This document shows positions 7,991 through 16,456 of a stretch of DNA of 64,000 bases, piece after piece (positions within the stretch are counted from its first letter, which is position 1; every line of letters starts with the position of its first letter). The notes beneath the pieces are model-generated. The model did no database searches. It saw only the letters and a list, made by a program, of their open reading frames with translations, and was not told the DNA's origin. Where the stretch lies: contig NZ_SHKY01000001.1 of NCBI RefSeq assembly GCF_004217545.1, positions 5,146,001-5,210,000 of the forward strand, read 5' to 3'. The position numbers and the translations under genes were made by a program. The stretch is from Krasilnikovia cinnamomea (GTDB lineage Bacteria > Actinomycetota > Actinomycetes > Mycobacteriales > Micromonosporaceae).

Positions 7991-9355
7991 ATGTCCGCGG
8001 TCCCATCCTTCGACGACCGCCTCCCCGAGGAGGCGGTCGTCGACGTGTCCGGGGCCGAGCCGGCGCTGCCCGAGCCCGTCCGCGCACGGGTCACCGCGCT
8101 GGTCGCCGCGACGCTGCCCGGGCTGAGCGCGGACGAGGTGCCGGTGGCGCTGCGGCGGGTCGTCCGGTTCGCGCCGAACCGCCGGGCCAAACTCGGCGGC
8201 GCGGCGATCGCCGCCCAGCTCACCGCGGACCCGCTGTTCCGGCAGCGGGTCGGCGCCCGGATCGTCGGCGAGGCGGGCGATCTCGGCGTCGCGATCACCG
8301 ACGGGGTCGCCCCCGCCGCCGCCGACCCTGTGGAGGTGGCGGCGCTCGCGTACCTGGCCCGCCCGGAGGGCTGGCGCGGGCTGGTCGAGGCCGCCGGTGA
8401 CGCGGTGCGCGCCGAGGCGGACAGCGCCGCCGTGGCGGGCCTGGTCCGCGACGCCGAGCAGCGGGCCACCCGCGCCGAGCACGACCGCGCGGTCGCCAAG
8501 GTGGAGGCGGACAAGCTGCGCGACGAACTGGCCCGGGTCCGCGAGGAGCTGGGCCAGGTGCGCGAGGAGGCCCGCACCGCCGGGCGCGCCCTGCGCGAGG
8601 CGCAGGCCGCGCAGAAGCGGGCCAGCGACCTGCTGGCCACGGAGAAGGGCCGCGCGGCCCGGGCCACGGCGGATCACGAGGCCGAGGTACGCCGGTTGCG
8701 CGCGAAACTCGCCGAGGCGGAGGCGGCCGCCGCCAGCGGACGGCAGAGCGCCCGGGACGCCCGCGCCGCCGACGAGGCCCGCCTGTGGCTGCTGATCGAG
8801 ACGATCGGGCAGGCCGCCTCCGGGCTGCGCCGGGAGCTGGCGCTGGGGCCCTCCGACCGGCTGCCCGCGGACTTCGTGGCCGACACCGCCGCCGACCGCC
8901 CCGGCCAGCAGGAGCGGTCCCGGCCGCGGGCCCAGGACACCGACGACCCGGCGCGGCTCGACCAGCTGCTGGCGCTGCCCCGGGCACATCTCATCGTGGA
9001 CGGCTACAACGTCACCAAGCGCGGCTTCGCGGAGATGTCCCTGGAGCACCAGCGCAAGCGGCTGATCACCGGGCTCGGCGGGATCGCGGCGCAGACCGGC
9101 GACGAGGTGACGGTCGTGTTCGACGGCGCGGAGCGGGTGCACGGGCTGCCGCCGGCGCCGCGCGGCGTACGGGTGCTGTTCTCGCGCAAGGGCGACACCG
9201 CGGACGAGCTGATCCGCCAGCTCGTGCGGGCCGAGCCGGCGGGCCGGCCGATCGTGGTGGTCTCCTCCGACCGGGAGGTGGCCGACGGGGTCCGCCGCCA
9301 CGGCGCCTATCCCATGGGCGCGGATTCGCTGCTGCGCCGCCTCGCGCGTTCCTGA
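7991..9355 (+). CDS. Coiled-coil NYN-domain (YacP-like) RNA-binding/nuclease protein
   Basis: A 454-residue protein with three parts. The N-terminal ~150 residues are helical (LPEPVRARVTALVAATLPGL...). A long charged coiled coil follows at about 155-260 (DKLRDELARVREELGQVREE). The C-terminal ~125 residues form a NYN/PIN-like domain (HLIVDGYNVTKRG, EVTVVFDGAE, GDTADELIRQLV, IVVVSSDREVAD) with the spaced aspartates expected of a metal-dependent RNase. It is divergent from the exonuclease-UvrC gene, an arrangement also seen in mycobacteria. Cellular role is not established; RNA processing is the family-based guess. Confidence 0.85.
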   Translation: MSAVPSFDDRLPEEAVVDVSGAEPALPEPVRARVTALVAATLPGLSADEVPVALRRVVRFAPNRRAKLGGAAIAAQLTADPLFRQRVGARIVGEAGDLGVAITDGVAPAAADPVEVAALAYLARPEGWRGLVEAAGDAVRAEADSAAVAGLVRDAEQRATRAEHDRAVAKVEADKLRDELARVREELGQVREEARTAGRALREAQAAQKRASDLLATEKGRAARATADHEAEVRRLRAKLAEAEAAAASGRQSARDARAADEARLWLLIETIGQAASGLRRELALGPSDRLPADFVADTAADRPGQQERSRPRAQDTDDPARLDQLLALPRAHLIVDGYNVTKRGFAEMSLEHQRKRLITGLGGIAAQTGDEVTVVFDGAERVHGLPPAPRGVRVLFSRKGDTADELIRQLVRAEPAGRPIVVVSSDREVADGVRRHGAYPMGADSLLRRLARS

Positions 9356-9492
9356 GCCGTCCCGGGCACGGCATTCTTGTCGTACCCCTCGCATAGCGTG
9401 ATGGTCACCGATGGTGGTCGGTCCGCGACAACTTCCCCCGTCGACCTGCCGGGTCGGCATCGCGGCCGGTCGCCAGTGCGGAGGGAGTAGAG

Positions 9493-9711
9493 ATGATCAT
9501 CGATTGCGGGCAGTGCGCCGAGCGGACCGAGGCATGCCACGGCTGCCTGGTCAGCACGCTGTACGACACTCCCGACGGCATCGCCGACTTGACCCCCGGC
9601 GAGCTGCGTGCCGTCGAGACCTTCGAGCTGGCGGGGTTCGAGGTCGAGCTGCTGGAGACCCCGCCGCCACCGGTCGTGGTGCCGCTGCGCCGCGCCCGCC
9701 ACGTCGCATGA
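9493..9711 (+). CDS. Conserved-looking 72-aa four-cysteine protein (putative zinc knuckle)
   Basis: A short protein with Cys5-X2-Cys8-X6-Cys15-X2-Cys18 packed into its first 20 residues (IIDCGQCAERTEACHGCLVS), a spacing well suited to one zinc ion. An acidic helix-forming middle (LTPGELRAVETFELAGFEVELLE) and a Pro/basic tail follow. A strong ribosome-binding site GGAGGGAG (9480-9487) sits five bases before the ATG, which argues that it is expressed. I do not recognise a named function. Small zinc proteins of this sort can act in translation or as regulatory partners, but that is only inference. Confidence 0.75.
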   Translation: MIIDCGQCAERTEACHGCLVSTLYDTPDGIADLTPGELRAVETFELAGFEVELLETPPPPVVVPLRRARHVA

Positions 9712-9730
9712 TCACACGTTGCGTGATCAT
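9708..9730. repeat. Inverted repeat ATGATCAC-N7-GTGATCAT
   Basis: Perfect 8-bp arms (9708-9715 and 9723-9730) with a seven-base centre. The repeat covers the stop codon of the four-cysteine gene and lies just upstream of the putative promoter of the protease gene. It could be an operator or a short transcript-ending hairpin; no T-tract follows. Confidence 0.6.
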
Positions 9731-9744
9731 CGGCGGTGGTTCTC

Positions 9745-9782
9745 TACGATGGGCGGCCATGAGCCCGCGAGCTGACGGATGA
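9745..9782 (+). promoter_or_regulatory. -10 element and leaderless 7-codon mini-ORF coupled to the M48 gene
   Basis: TACGAT (9745-9750) fits a -10 hexamer. Eight bases later an ATG (9759) opens the seven-codon frame MSPRADG, whose TGA (9780-9782) overlaps the protease ATG (9779) as ATGA. There is no Shine-Dalgarno in front of the protease ATG, so translation may enter through the mini-ORF and restart. The palindrome at 9708-9730 covers the -35 side. Confidence 0.4.
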
Positions 9783-11035
9783 CCCCCCGCCTCTGGGCGG
9801 CCTGCGCCCTCGCCGTCCTCGTCGTCGCCGTGGTGGTGGCGGCGGCCGTGACCGTCCCGTGGCACCGCCCGCCCGCCCCGCGCGCCGACCAGGTGGACGC
9901 GCTGCGGGACTTCCCGGCCGAACAGGTGGCCCGCTCCCGCGCCTTCCACGCCGAGCTGCGCCCCGCCACGTACGGCGCGCTCGTGCTCGGGCTGGTCGCC
10001 GCGCTGGTGCTGGGCCTGACCCCGCTGGGTGCCCGGCTGGTCGACCTGGTGGGGCGGCCCTTCGGCGGGCACTGGGCCGCGCAGGCCGTGCTCGGCGGGC
10101 TCGCCGTGGTGTTCCTGCTCGAGGTGCTCACCCTGCCGTTCGCCGCGTGGCGCCACACCATCGCGGTCCGGTACGGCATCTCCACCCAGTCCTGGGGCCC
10201 GTGGACGCTCGACCTGCTCAAGGGGTATGCGGTCGGCGCGGTGCTCGGCGGGGTCGTCCTGTTCGGCTTCTTCGCGGTGGTGCGCCTGGCACCGCGCTGG
10301 TGGTGGGCGTTCGGGGCGGCCGGGGCCGCCGCGCTCGTGGTGCTGCTGTCCTTCGTGCTGCCGGTGGTCGTCGAGCCGATCTTCAACCGGTTCACCCCGA
10401 TGGCCGACGGGCCGTTGCGCACCGAGCTGCTGGCACTGGCCGCCCGCGACGGGGTGCCGGTGCGCGACGTGCTCGTGGCGGACGCCTCGCGGCGCACCCG
10501 CGCGGTCAACGCGTACGTGTCGGGGTTCGGGCCGACCCGGCGCATCGTCGTGTACGACACGATGCTGACCGAGGCCACCCCCGCCGAGGTGGTCTCCGTG
10601 ACCGCGCACGAGCTGGGCCACGCCAAGGACCAGGACGTGCTCACCGGCACCCTGCTCGGCGCGCTCGGCGCGGCGACGGCCGTGGTGGCCCTGTTCCTGC
10701 TCGGCGGCTGGAGCCCGCTGCTGCGGTGGGCCGGGGTGGGCGGCATCGGCGAGCCCCGGGCGATCGCCCTGCTCCTCGCGGTGAGCACGGTCGCCGGGCT
10801 GGTGGCGGGCCCCGGACAGGCGTTCCTCACCCGCCGGATCGAGGCGCGGGCCGACGCGCACGCGCTCGCGCTGACCGACGACCCGGCCACCTTCGAGTCC
10901 ATGCAGCGCCGCCTCGGCACGGTCAACCTCGCCGACCCCGACCCGCCGACCTGGGAGTACGTCATGTCCGCCTCGCACCCGTCCACCGTGGAGCGGATGG
11001 CCGCGGCCCGCGCGTACGCCCGGGGTGAGCGCTGA
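9779..11035 (+). CDS. M48 family membrane metalloprotease (Ste24/HtpX type)
   Basis: A 418-residue integral membrane zinc protease. Hydrophobic segments are visible at about 8-26, 64-80, 102-122, 150-168, 176-198, 290-308 and 328-345. The zinc site is VTAHELGHAKD (His277, Glu278, His281) with a third ligand in RRIEARADAHAL (Glu354). The architecture, with the CAAX-protease-like N-terminal membrane half, is that of Ste24 homologues. It probably degrades or clips misfolded or prenyl-like membrane proteins, but bacterial substrates are unknown. The stop codon overlaps the next gene's ATG (TGATG), linking it to pimB. Confidence 0.9.
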   Translation: MTPRLWAACALAVLVVAVVVAAAVTVPWHRPPAPRADQVDALRDFPAEQVARSRAFHAELRPATYGALVLGLVAALVLGLTPLGARLVDLVGRPFGGHWAAQAVLGGLAVVFLLEVLTLPFAAWRHTIAVRYGISTQSWGPWTLDLLKGYAVGAVLGGVVLFGFFAVVRLAPRWWWAFGAAGAAALVVLLSFVLPVVVEPIFNRFTPMADGPLRTELLALAARDGVPVRDVLVADASRRTRAVNAYVSGFGPTRRIVVYDTMLTEATPAEVVSVTAHELGHAKDQDVLTGTLLGALGAATAVVALFLLGGWSPLLRWAGVGGIGEPRAIALLLAVSTVAGLVAGPGQAFLTRRIEARADAHALALTDDPATFESMQRRLGTVNLADPDPPTWEYVMSASHPSTVERMAAARAYARGER

Positions 11036-12159
11036 TGGGCCGCACGCTGCTGATCACCAACGACTTCCCGCCCCGGCCCGGCGGCATCCAGCAGTTCGTG
11101 CACAACCTGGCCGTACGCCAGCCCGCCGGTTCCGTGGTGGTCTACGCCTCCACCTGGCGGGGGGCGGCGAAGTTCGACGCCGAGCAGCCGTTCGAGGTGG
11201 TCCGCGAGGACACCGGGGTGCTGCTGCCGACCCCGGCGGTGGCCCGGCGCGCGGCCGAACTGGCCCGCGCCCACGACTGCGACTCGGTCTGGTTCGGCGC
11301 GGCCGCCCCGCTCGGGCTGCTGGCCGACGGGCTGCGCCGCCGGGCCGGGGTGACCCGGGCCGTCGGGCTGACCCACGGCCACGAGATCGGCTGGGCGGCG
11401 TTGCCGGGCGCCCGCCAGTTGCTGCGCCGCATCGCCGACGGCGCGGACGTGCTGACCTACCTGGGCGAGTATCAGCGGGTCAGGCTCGCCCGTGCGCTGG
11501 GCGAGCGCACCGAGCTGCACCGGCTCGCGCCGGGGGTCGACGTGGACGCGTTCCACCCCGATGTGGACGGTGCCGCCGTGCGCGCCCGGTACGGCCTCAC
11601 GGACCGGCCGGTGATCGTGTGCGTGTCCCGGCTGGTGCCGCGCAAGGGTCAGGACACGCTCATCCGCGCGCTGCCCGAGGTCCGCCGCCGGGTGCCCGGG
11701 GCGGCGCTGCTGCTGGGCAGCGGCGGCCCGTACCGCAAGACGTTGGCGCGGCTGGCCCGCGAGCACGGCGTCGAGTCCGATGTGGTCTTCACCGGCTCGG
11801 TGCCCTGGGCGGAGCTGCCCGCCCTGTTCGCGGCCGGCGACGTGTACGCGATGCCGTGCCGCACCCGGGCGGCCGGGCTCGACGTGGAGGGGCTCGGCAT
11901 CGTCTACCTGGAGGCGTCCGCCACCGGCCTGCCGGTCGTCGGCGGCGACTCGGGCGGCGCCCCCGACGCGGTCCGCGACGGCGAGACCGGGTACGTGGTC
12001 GGCGGGCGGGATCTCGCCGCGCTCACCGAGCGGCTGGTGGAGCTGCTGTCCGACCCGGCCAAGGCGCGGGCGATGGGCGCGGCGGGCCGGGCGTGGGTCG
12101 AACGGGAGTGGCGCTGGGAGCAGCAGGCGGACCGGATGGCGGCCCTGCTCCGCACGTGA
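11035..12159 (+). CDS. pimB: GT4 glycosyltransferase, PimB'-type phosphatidylinositol mannoside mannosyltransferase
   Basis: A 374-residue GT-B fold enzyme predicted to add the second mannose from GDP-mannose to phosphatidylinositol monomannoside at the inner face of the membrane. The N-terminal half shows ITNDFPPRPGGIQQFVHNLA (the acceptor-side Gly-rich loop) and THGHEIGW. The C-terminal half shows VSRLVPRKGQDTLIRALPEV, GSGGPYRKTL and the nucleotide-binding E-X7-E segment GLDVEGLGIVYLEASATGLPVVGGDSGG. Both the protein and its place near the DEDD-UvrC gene match M. tuberculosis Rv2188c. Its start overlaps the protease stop by one base. Confidence 0.88.
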   Translation: MGRTLLITNDFPPRPGGIQQFVHNLAVRQPAGSVVVYASTWRGAAKFDAEQPFEVVREDTGVLLPTPAVARRAAELARAHDCDSVWFGAAAPLGLLADGLRRRAGVTRAVGLTHGHEIGWAALPGARQLLRRIADGADVLTYLGEYQRVRLARALGERTELHRLAPGVDVDAFHPDVDGAAVRARYGLTDRPVIVCVSRLVPRKGQDTLIRALPEVRRRVPGAALLLGSGGPYRKTLARLAREHGVESDVVFTGSVPWAELPALFAAGDVYAMPCRTRAAGLDVEGLGIVYLEASATGLPVVGGDSGGAPDAVRDGETGYVVGGRDLAALTERLVELLSDPAKARAMGAAGRAWVEREWRWEQQADRMAALLRT

Positions 12160-12391
12160 CCTGCGCAATCCGGCCGTGCGCCAGCCATGCCGTACGCCTG
12201 CGACAGCGGTCCGGCCCGCGCGCTGCCCACCGGCACCGCCACGAACGACGTCAGGCGCGCGGGCGCGGGGGAGAGAACGCGCCCGCGCCGGACGAGGCCG
12301 CGACCAGCGCGCACGGCACCGGCAGGCGGTACTGGCCGGAGGCGAACATGACCGCCAGTGCGCCGGTCGTGCCGGACCGGACCGGACCGGA

Positions 12392-12423
12392 CAGGTCCGC
12401 CCGGCGCATGCCGGGCGGACCTG
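12392..12423. terminator. Strong hairpin between convergent pimB and response-regulator genes
   Basis: Perfect 14-bp stem (arms 12392-12405 and 12410-12423) with loop GCAT. It has no T-tract but stands ten bases beyond the stop of the leftward response-regulator gene and ends the 273-base gap after pimB. The rest of that gap (12160-12391) shows only a short GACCG repeat near 12374-12392 and nothing gene-like. Confidence 0.6.
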
Positions 12424-12432
12424 GACAGTGGA

Positions 12433-13101
12433 TCAGAACTTCGGCGCGTCCGGCGCTTCGAGCAGCCCGAGCCGCAGCGCGGTCATCAGGGCCTGCGCGC
12501 GGTTGGCCGCACCCAGCTTCTCGTACAGCTTGGAGATGTGCGTCTTCGCCGTGGACTCGCTGACGAACAACTGCTTGGCGATGCCCGCCACGCTCATGCC
12601 GTCGGCCAGCAGGCGCAGCACCTGACCCTCGCGCGGCGACAGTTGCGGTCCGGACGGGGCGAGCCGCCGCTTCATCGCCTCGGCCAGATCGGCGGCCGTG
12701 AACGCGCTGGGCGCGCTCGCGGCGTGCCGGGCGGCCGCGACCACCTCGTCGGCCGGTGCCGTCTTCGGGACGAACGCGCTGGCACCCGCCTCCAGGGCGC
12801 CGAAGAGCTGGTCGTCACCCGCGTACATGGTCAGCACGACGATGCCCATGTTGGCGTTGTTCTTGCGCAGCGCCCGGGTGGCCTCCAGGCCACTGCCGTC
12901 CGGTAGGCGCAGGTCCATGATGACGACGTCGGGCTGCAGGGCACCGGCCTGCCGGACCGCCTCCGCGGCCGTGGCCGCCTCACCGACGACCTCGAACTGC
13001 CGGTCCCGCTCGAATGCGTGCCGCAGCCCCTTACGGATCAGATCATGATCGTCGACAAGCAGCACCTTGGTGCGGGTCGTCGGCAGCGGACTGGTCGACA
13101 T
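12433..13101 (-). CDS. NarL/FixJ-family response regulator
   Basis: A 222-residue two-component regulator. The receiver domain starts at TKVLLVDDHDLIRKGL with the acidic pair, and the phosphoacceptor aspartate lies in DVVIMDLRLPDGSG. A conserved Thr/Lys pair follows (VVLTMYAG, FVPKTAP). The C-terminal LuxR-type helix-turn-helix reads LSPREGQVLRLLADGMSVAGIAKQLF then SESTAKTHISKLYEKLG. Start ATG at 13101 has AGAAGGAGAG ten bases upstream, inside the end of the sensor gene; an upstream in-frame extension lacks support. It is transcribed with the histidine kinase, seven bases apart. Target genes are unknown. Confidence 0.93.
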   Translation of the reverse strand: MSTSPLPTTRTKVLLVDDHDLIRKGLRHAFERDRQFEVVGEAATAAEAVRQAGALQPDVVIMDLRLPDGSGLEATRALRKNNANMGIVVLTMYAGDDQLFGALEAGASAFVPKTAPADEVVAAARHAASAPSAFTAADLAEAMKRRLAPSGPQLSPREGQVLRLLADGMSVAGIAKQLFVSESTAKTHISKLYEKLGAANRAQALMTALRLGLLEAPDAPKF

Positions 13102-13108
13102 GCTCGGG

Positions 13109-14797
13109 TTACTCTCCTTCTGGTGCAGAAACGCTATCCCGCACGCTATCGCGCCGAGTCGAAGTTCCAAGCTTTACCGCAACGGTTGTCCCGCTGGGGT
13201 GTCGCGGTCTGATCTCCAGACGGCCCCGGATACGTTCCGCTCTCTCGGCCATGATCGCAAGGCCGTACCTCCCGTCGGGGCGGTCGTCCGCGAAACCCTT
13301 GCCGTCGTCTGAGACCTCGATCTCCGCGTACGGCGGGTCCACCGTGCAGGTGACCCACAGATTAGACGCACCGGCGTGCTTGCGCGCGTTGGTGATCGCC
13401 TCCTGGGCGATGCGCAGCAGTTCCGCCTCGGTGGCGGCGGGCAGCCGGGCCGTCGACTCGTCGAACGTGAAGTGCACCCGCAGCCCCGCCGAGGTGCCCA
13501 GAGTGCGGGCGTACTCGGCGATCGCCGCGGCCAGGCCGCCGTTGCGGTCCACCTCCGAGCGCAGCTCGAACAGGCTCAGCCGCAACTCCGTGATCACCCG
13601 GGTCACCTCGCCACGCAGGATCCGCAGTTCCTCGGCCGTCTCCTCGGCTCCCTCGGGGAGGGTGGCCTGCGCGTTGTCGATCCCGTAGCCGACCATGACC
13701 AGTTCCTGGGCCACTCCGTCGTGGATCTCCCGGGCGAGTCGCTGGCGTTCCTCGTTGGTCGCCAGCGACCGGACGTCGTCGAACAGCAGCGCCGCCTCCA
13801 GCCGCAACGCCGCCGGGCCGGTCACCTCCAGCACCCCCGACACCACGGCCGGCGGGTAGGCCTGCGGCACGTCGGACTCCAGGATCACCAACCCGATCGT
13901 GCGTACGCCCGCGACCAGCGGCACGACTAGCGAGGACACCTCCGCGCCGGCATGCGTACGGGCCTGCGACCGGCTGGCCACCTGCGGCTGCTGGGAGGCC
14001 CAGGCGTCCGCGATGGCGGAGTCCGCGTCGAGGGTGACCTCCCAGTCGACGCGTTCGGCGCCGGTCTGGGCGAGCACCACCAGGCGGCCACCCCCGCTGG
14101 CCGACAGCACGGCCGCGCGGTTGCCCGGCGCCGCCGCCCGCAACTCCTCCAGCAGGTGCTCCGAGATGCCGCCCGGGTCGAGGGTGGCGCCGGGCAGGGA
14201 CCGGGCCACGCTGCGCAGCTGGGTGAGCAGGCGGGTGGCCTCCGCGTACGGTTGCGGCTGCTGCTCGGCGGGCTGCATGAGCTGGCGCATGGTGTCGGCC
14301 GCGAACGTGACGATCGCGCCCAGCACCAGCCACTGCCCGCAGGCGGCCAGATATCCCGGTTGGGTGATCGGCGGGACGTCCCCGCCCATCAGCCCGCCCG
14401 CGACCATCGCCACCGCGGCCACGCCCAGCAGCGCCGCGCCCTCGGTGGGCCGGCGCCGCAGCGCCGCGGTGAGCAGCGGCACCGCCAGGTACGGCAGCAC
14501 CGCCTCGGCGCCGAAGCCCGCGTCGACCGTGCCGGTCAGGTCCGCGGCGGCGGCCACCGACCCGGCCGCCAGGCCGGTGATGGTGACCTCCGCGAACCGG
14601 CCCAGCGGCGCCGCGATCCGGTGGTCCGGGGTGAGCAGCGCCGGCAGCGCGGCGACGGCCAGCAGGGCGATCCAGCGCAGCTCCGCGAGATCCTGGGTGG
14701 CGATCAGGGTCAGGGCACCGACCAGGGCGAGCATGACGATACGGGCGGCCACCGCGAGCGGTTGGACCCGCGCGGGGGTGCTAGCTGAGGTTGGCAC
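13109..14797 (-). CDS. NarL-family sensor histidine kinase with GAF domain
   Basis: A 562-residue membrane sensor. Hydrophobic segments in the first ~180 residues (VAARIVMLALVGALTLIA, WIALLAVAALPALL, PYLAVPLLTAAL, GAALLGVAAVAMVAGG and LVLGAIVTFAA) form a multi-helix N-terminal module. A GAF-like domain follows at roughly 210-345. The HisKA_3 dimerisation helix contains the phosphorylated histidine in REIHDGVAQELVMV. The ATPase domain shows AQEAITNARKHAG (N box) and VSDDGKGF (G1 box). It pairs with the downstream response regulator in one transcript. The signal is unknown; a GAF module suggests a redox or small-molecule cue. Confidence 0.92.
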   Translation of the reverse strand: MPTSASTPARVQPLAVAARIVMLALVGALTLIATQDLAELRWIALLAVAALPALLTPDHRIAAPLGRFAEVTITGLAAGSVAAAADLTGTVDAGFGAEAVLPYLAVPLLTAALRRRPTEGAALLGVAAVAMVAGGLMGGDVPPITQPGYLAACGQWLVLGAIVTFAADTMRQLMQPAEQQPQPYAEATRLLTQLRSVARSLPGATLDPGGISEHLLEELRAAAPGNRAAVLSASGGGRLVVLAQTGAERVDWEVTLDADSAIADAWASQQPQVASRSQARTHAGAEVSSLVVPLVAGVRTIGLVILESDVPQAYPPAVVSGVLEVTGPAALRLEAALLFDDVRSLATNEERQRLAREIHDGVAQELVMVGYGIDNAQATLPEGAEETAEELRILRGEVTRVITELRLSLFELRSEVDRNGGLAAAIAEYARTLGTSAGLRVHFTFDESTARLPAATEAELLRIAQEAITNARKHAGASNLWVTCTVDPPYAEIEVSDDGKGFADDRPDGRYGLAIMAERAERIRGRLEIRPRHPSGTTVAVKLGTSTRRDSVRDSVSAPEGE

Positions 14798-14880
14798 GTG
14801 ACGGATGGTAGCCCTGCTGCGGCCGCGCCCCGCGATGTGCGCCGCCGGGCCCGGTGGCCGGGATCCGGGCCGGGACGCGG

Positions 14881-14893
14881 TAGCCTCCGAGCA
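14881..14893 (+). promoter_or_regulatory. -10 element placing the transcript start at the SRPBCC ATG
   Basis: TAGCCT (14881-14886) followed by six bases and then ATG, with no Shine-Dalgarno. This spacing predicts a leaderless mRNA for the SRPBCC gene. No good -35 was seen. Confidence 0.35.
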
Positions 14894-15345
14894 TGGCGGA
14901 CACCTCGACGCAGTCCATCCAGGTCCATGCGCCCCTCGACCGGGTGGCCGCGGTGATCTGTGACTTCCCGGCGTACCCGCAGTGGGCGGACGCGATGAAG
15001 GAAGTCGAGGTCATCGAGGAGTACGAGGACGGCTACGCCAGCCAGGTCCGCTACGTCATCGACGCGGGCGTGATGAACGACGAGTACACGCTGCAGTACG
15101 AGTACGCCGAGGACCTGTCGCGCGTCGAGTGGCACCTGGTCGCCCCGTCGAAGACGCAGAAGTCCCAGCGCGGCTCCTACGACCTGGCCGACAACGGCGA
15201 CGGCACCACCACGGTCACGTACACCCTCGAGGTGGAACTCGCGATCGGCATGCTCGGCATGTTCCGCCGAAAGGCCGAGAAGATGATCATGGATACGGCG
15301 CTGAAGCAGCTCAAACGCCGCGTCGAGAGCCTCGCCGGGGCCTGA
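14893..15345 (+). CDS. SRPBCC-family (START-like) protein
   Basis: A 150-residue helix-grip protein of the polyketide cyclase/START superfamily. The sequence follows the usual order: beta strand QSIQVHAPLDRVAAVICDF, the helix and loop PAYPQWADAMKEVEVIEE, a sheet with SQVRYVIDAGVMNDEYTLQYEY, and a long C-terminal helix FRRKAEKMIMDTALKQLKRRVESL that closes a hydrophobic cavity. Ligand unknown. It corresponds to M. tuberculosis Rv2185c in size, sequence style and neighbourhood. It lies 30 bases before the CPICR protein and the glucokinase, so the three may form one operon. Confidence 0.85.
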   Translation: MADTSTQSIQVHAPLDRVAAVICDFPAYPQWADAMKEVEVIEEYEDGYASQVRYVIDAGVMNDEYTLQYEYAEDLSRVEWHLVAPSKTQKSQRGSYDLADNGDGTTTVTYTLEVELAIGMLGMFRRKAEKMIMDTALKQLKRRVESLAGA

Positions 15346-15375
15346 GCGGCCGGCAGGGCAGGCAGGAGCACGAAG

Positions 15376-16434
15376 ATGCCAGGCACCACCGGGTCGGCGC
15401 GGCAGGAGGCCGAGCGACTCGTCGCCACGGTGCTCGCCATGGCCGGGCAGCACGGATTCCCCGGCGCCGGCGACGGCCGGGACGACACCCATTCGGGTAC
15501 GGCCGCCCGGGTCGCCGACGGTCTCGGCCTGCTCGGCGACACGGTCGCGGGCCTGCTGGGCCAGTTCACCGGTGCGCACCCGGCCCCCGACACCACCAAG
15601 GCCCACCCCGGCCACAGCCCACGATCCGACGCACCGCGGCCGGGTCCCCCGCAGCCGGACACCAGCCGCACGGTCGACGATCAACCGGACCCTGGCCCGC
15701 GGCCAGACGACCAGACCCGTCCCACCCAGCAGCGCGGTGGCGGGACCGGTCCGGCCCGCCAGTCGGGCGAGAGCGGTTTCGCCCAGCGGTCGGCTGGCCA
15801 GGCCGGTGCCGACCACCACGCCGGGGGCTGGGCGACCGGGAGTGCCGAGTGCTGCGTGTGCCCGATCTGCCGGGTGATCACCAATCTGCGCGACCCCAGC
15901 CCCGACATGGCCGAGCGGCTCGCCACCGGGGCGGGCGACTTCGCCACGGGCCTGGCGAGCCTGCTGCGCGCGTTCTCGGCCATGGCCGCGCAGCGCCCTG
16001 CGGCCCCGCACCCGGGTGGCTCAGAAACCCCCGGGCCGGTCCCGCGCCCCGCGCCCGACCCCGACACCACCTGGTCCGCCGCCACCCGCGCCGAGGCGGA
16101 GCGGCCCCCGGCAGCCGGGCGGCCCGACGGGACCCGCCCGCCCACGCCCGGTGTCCGTCGGGGGGCGGGCCGGGGGACGCTGCGCACCGGGTCCGCAGCG
16201 CCCCGCCCCGCCGGTCCCCGTCCCCGCCCGTACGAAGATCCGTGGGCCGCCGCCACCGCCGACGCCGAAGGTGGCGTTCCCGACATGGCGCCGTCGCCCA
16301 CCGTCGATCATGATGTTCCCGGCCGTGCGGCCCAGCCCGAACGGGCGGGGGCCGGGACCACGCCGGTCGCAGCGGCGACCGAGGACCGCGCCGCGGGCAC
16401 GGGCGACGACGCCCCAGCCGGCGCCGCGGGGTGA
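15376..16434 (+). CDS. Low-complexity protein with conserved CPICR core
   Basis: A 352-residue Pro/Gly/Ala/Asp-rich protein. Two short segments look structured: the first 50 residues (ARQEAERLVATVLAMAGQ...ADGLGLLGDTVAGLLGQF) and a core near 155-200, CCVCPICRVITNLRDPSPDMAERLATGAGDFATGLASLLRAF split over a Cys knuckle and a helix. The rest looks disordered. Proteins with this Cys-Pro-Ile-Cys-Arg core occur beside SRPBCC and ROK-glucokinase genes in other actinobacteria. I do not know a function; the cysteines may bind zinc. ATG at 15376 has AGGAG upstream. Confidence 0.75.
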   Translation: MPGTTGSARQEAERLVATVLAMAGQHGFPGAGDGRDDTHSGTAARVADGLGLLGDTVAGLLGQFTGAHPAPDTTKAHPGHSPRSDAPRPGPPQPDTSRTVDDQPDPGPRPDDQTRPTQQRGGGTGPARQSGESGFAQRSAGQAGADHHAGGWATGSAECCVCPICRVITNLRDPSPDMAERLATGAGDFATGLASLLRAFSAMAAQRPAAPHPGGSETPGPVPRPAPDPDTTWSAATRAEAERPPAAGRPDGTRPPTPGVRRGAGRGTLRTGSAAPRPAGPRPRPYEDPWAAATADAEGGVPDMAPSPTVDHDVPGRAAQPERAGAGTTPVAAATEDRAAGTGDDAPAGAAG

Positions 16435-16456
16435 ACCAACAGAGGGGACGGGCAGC

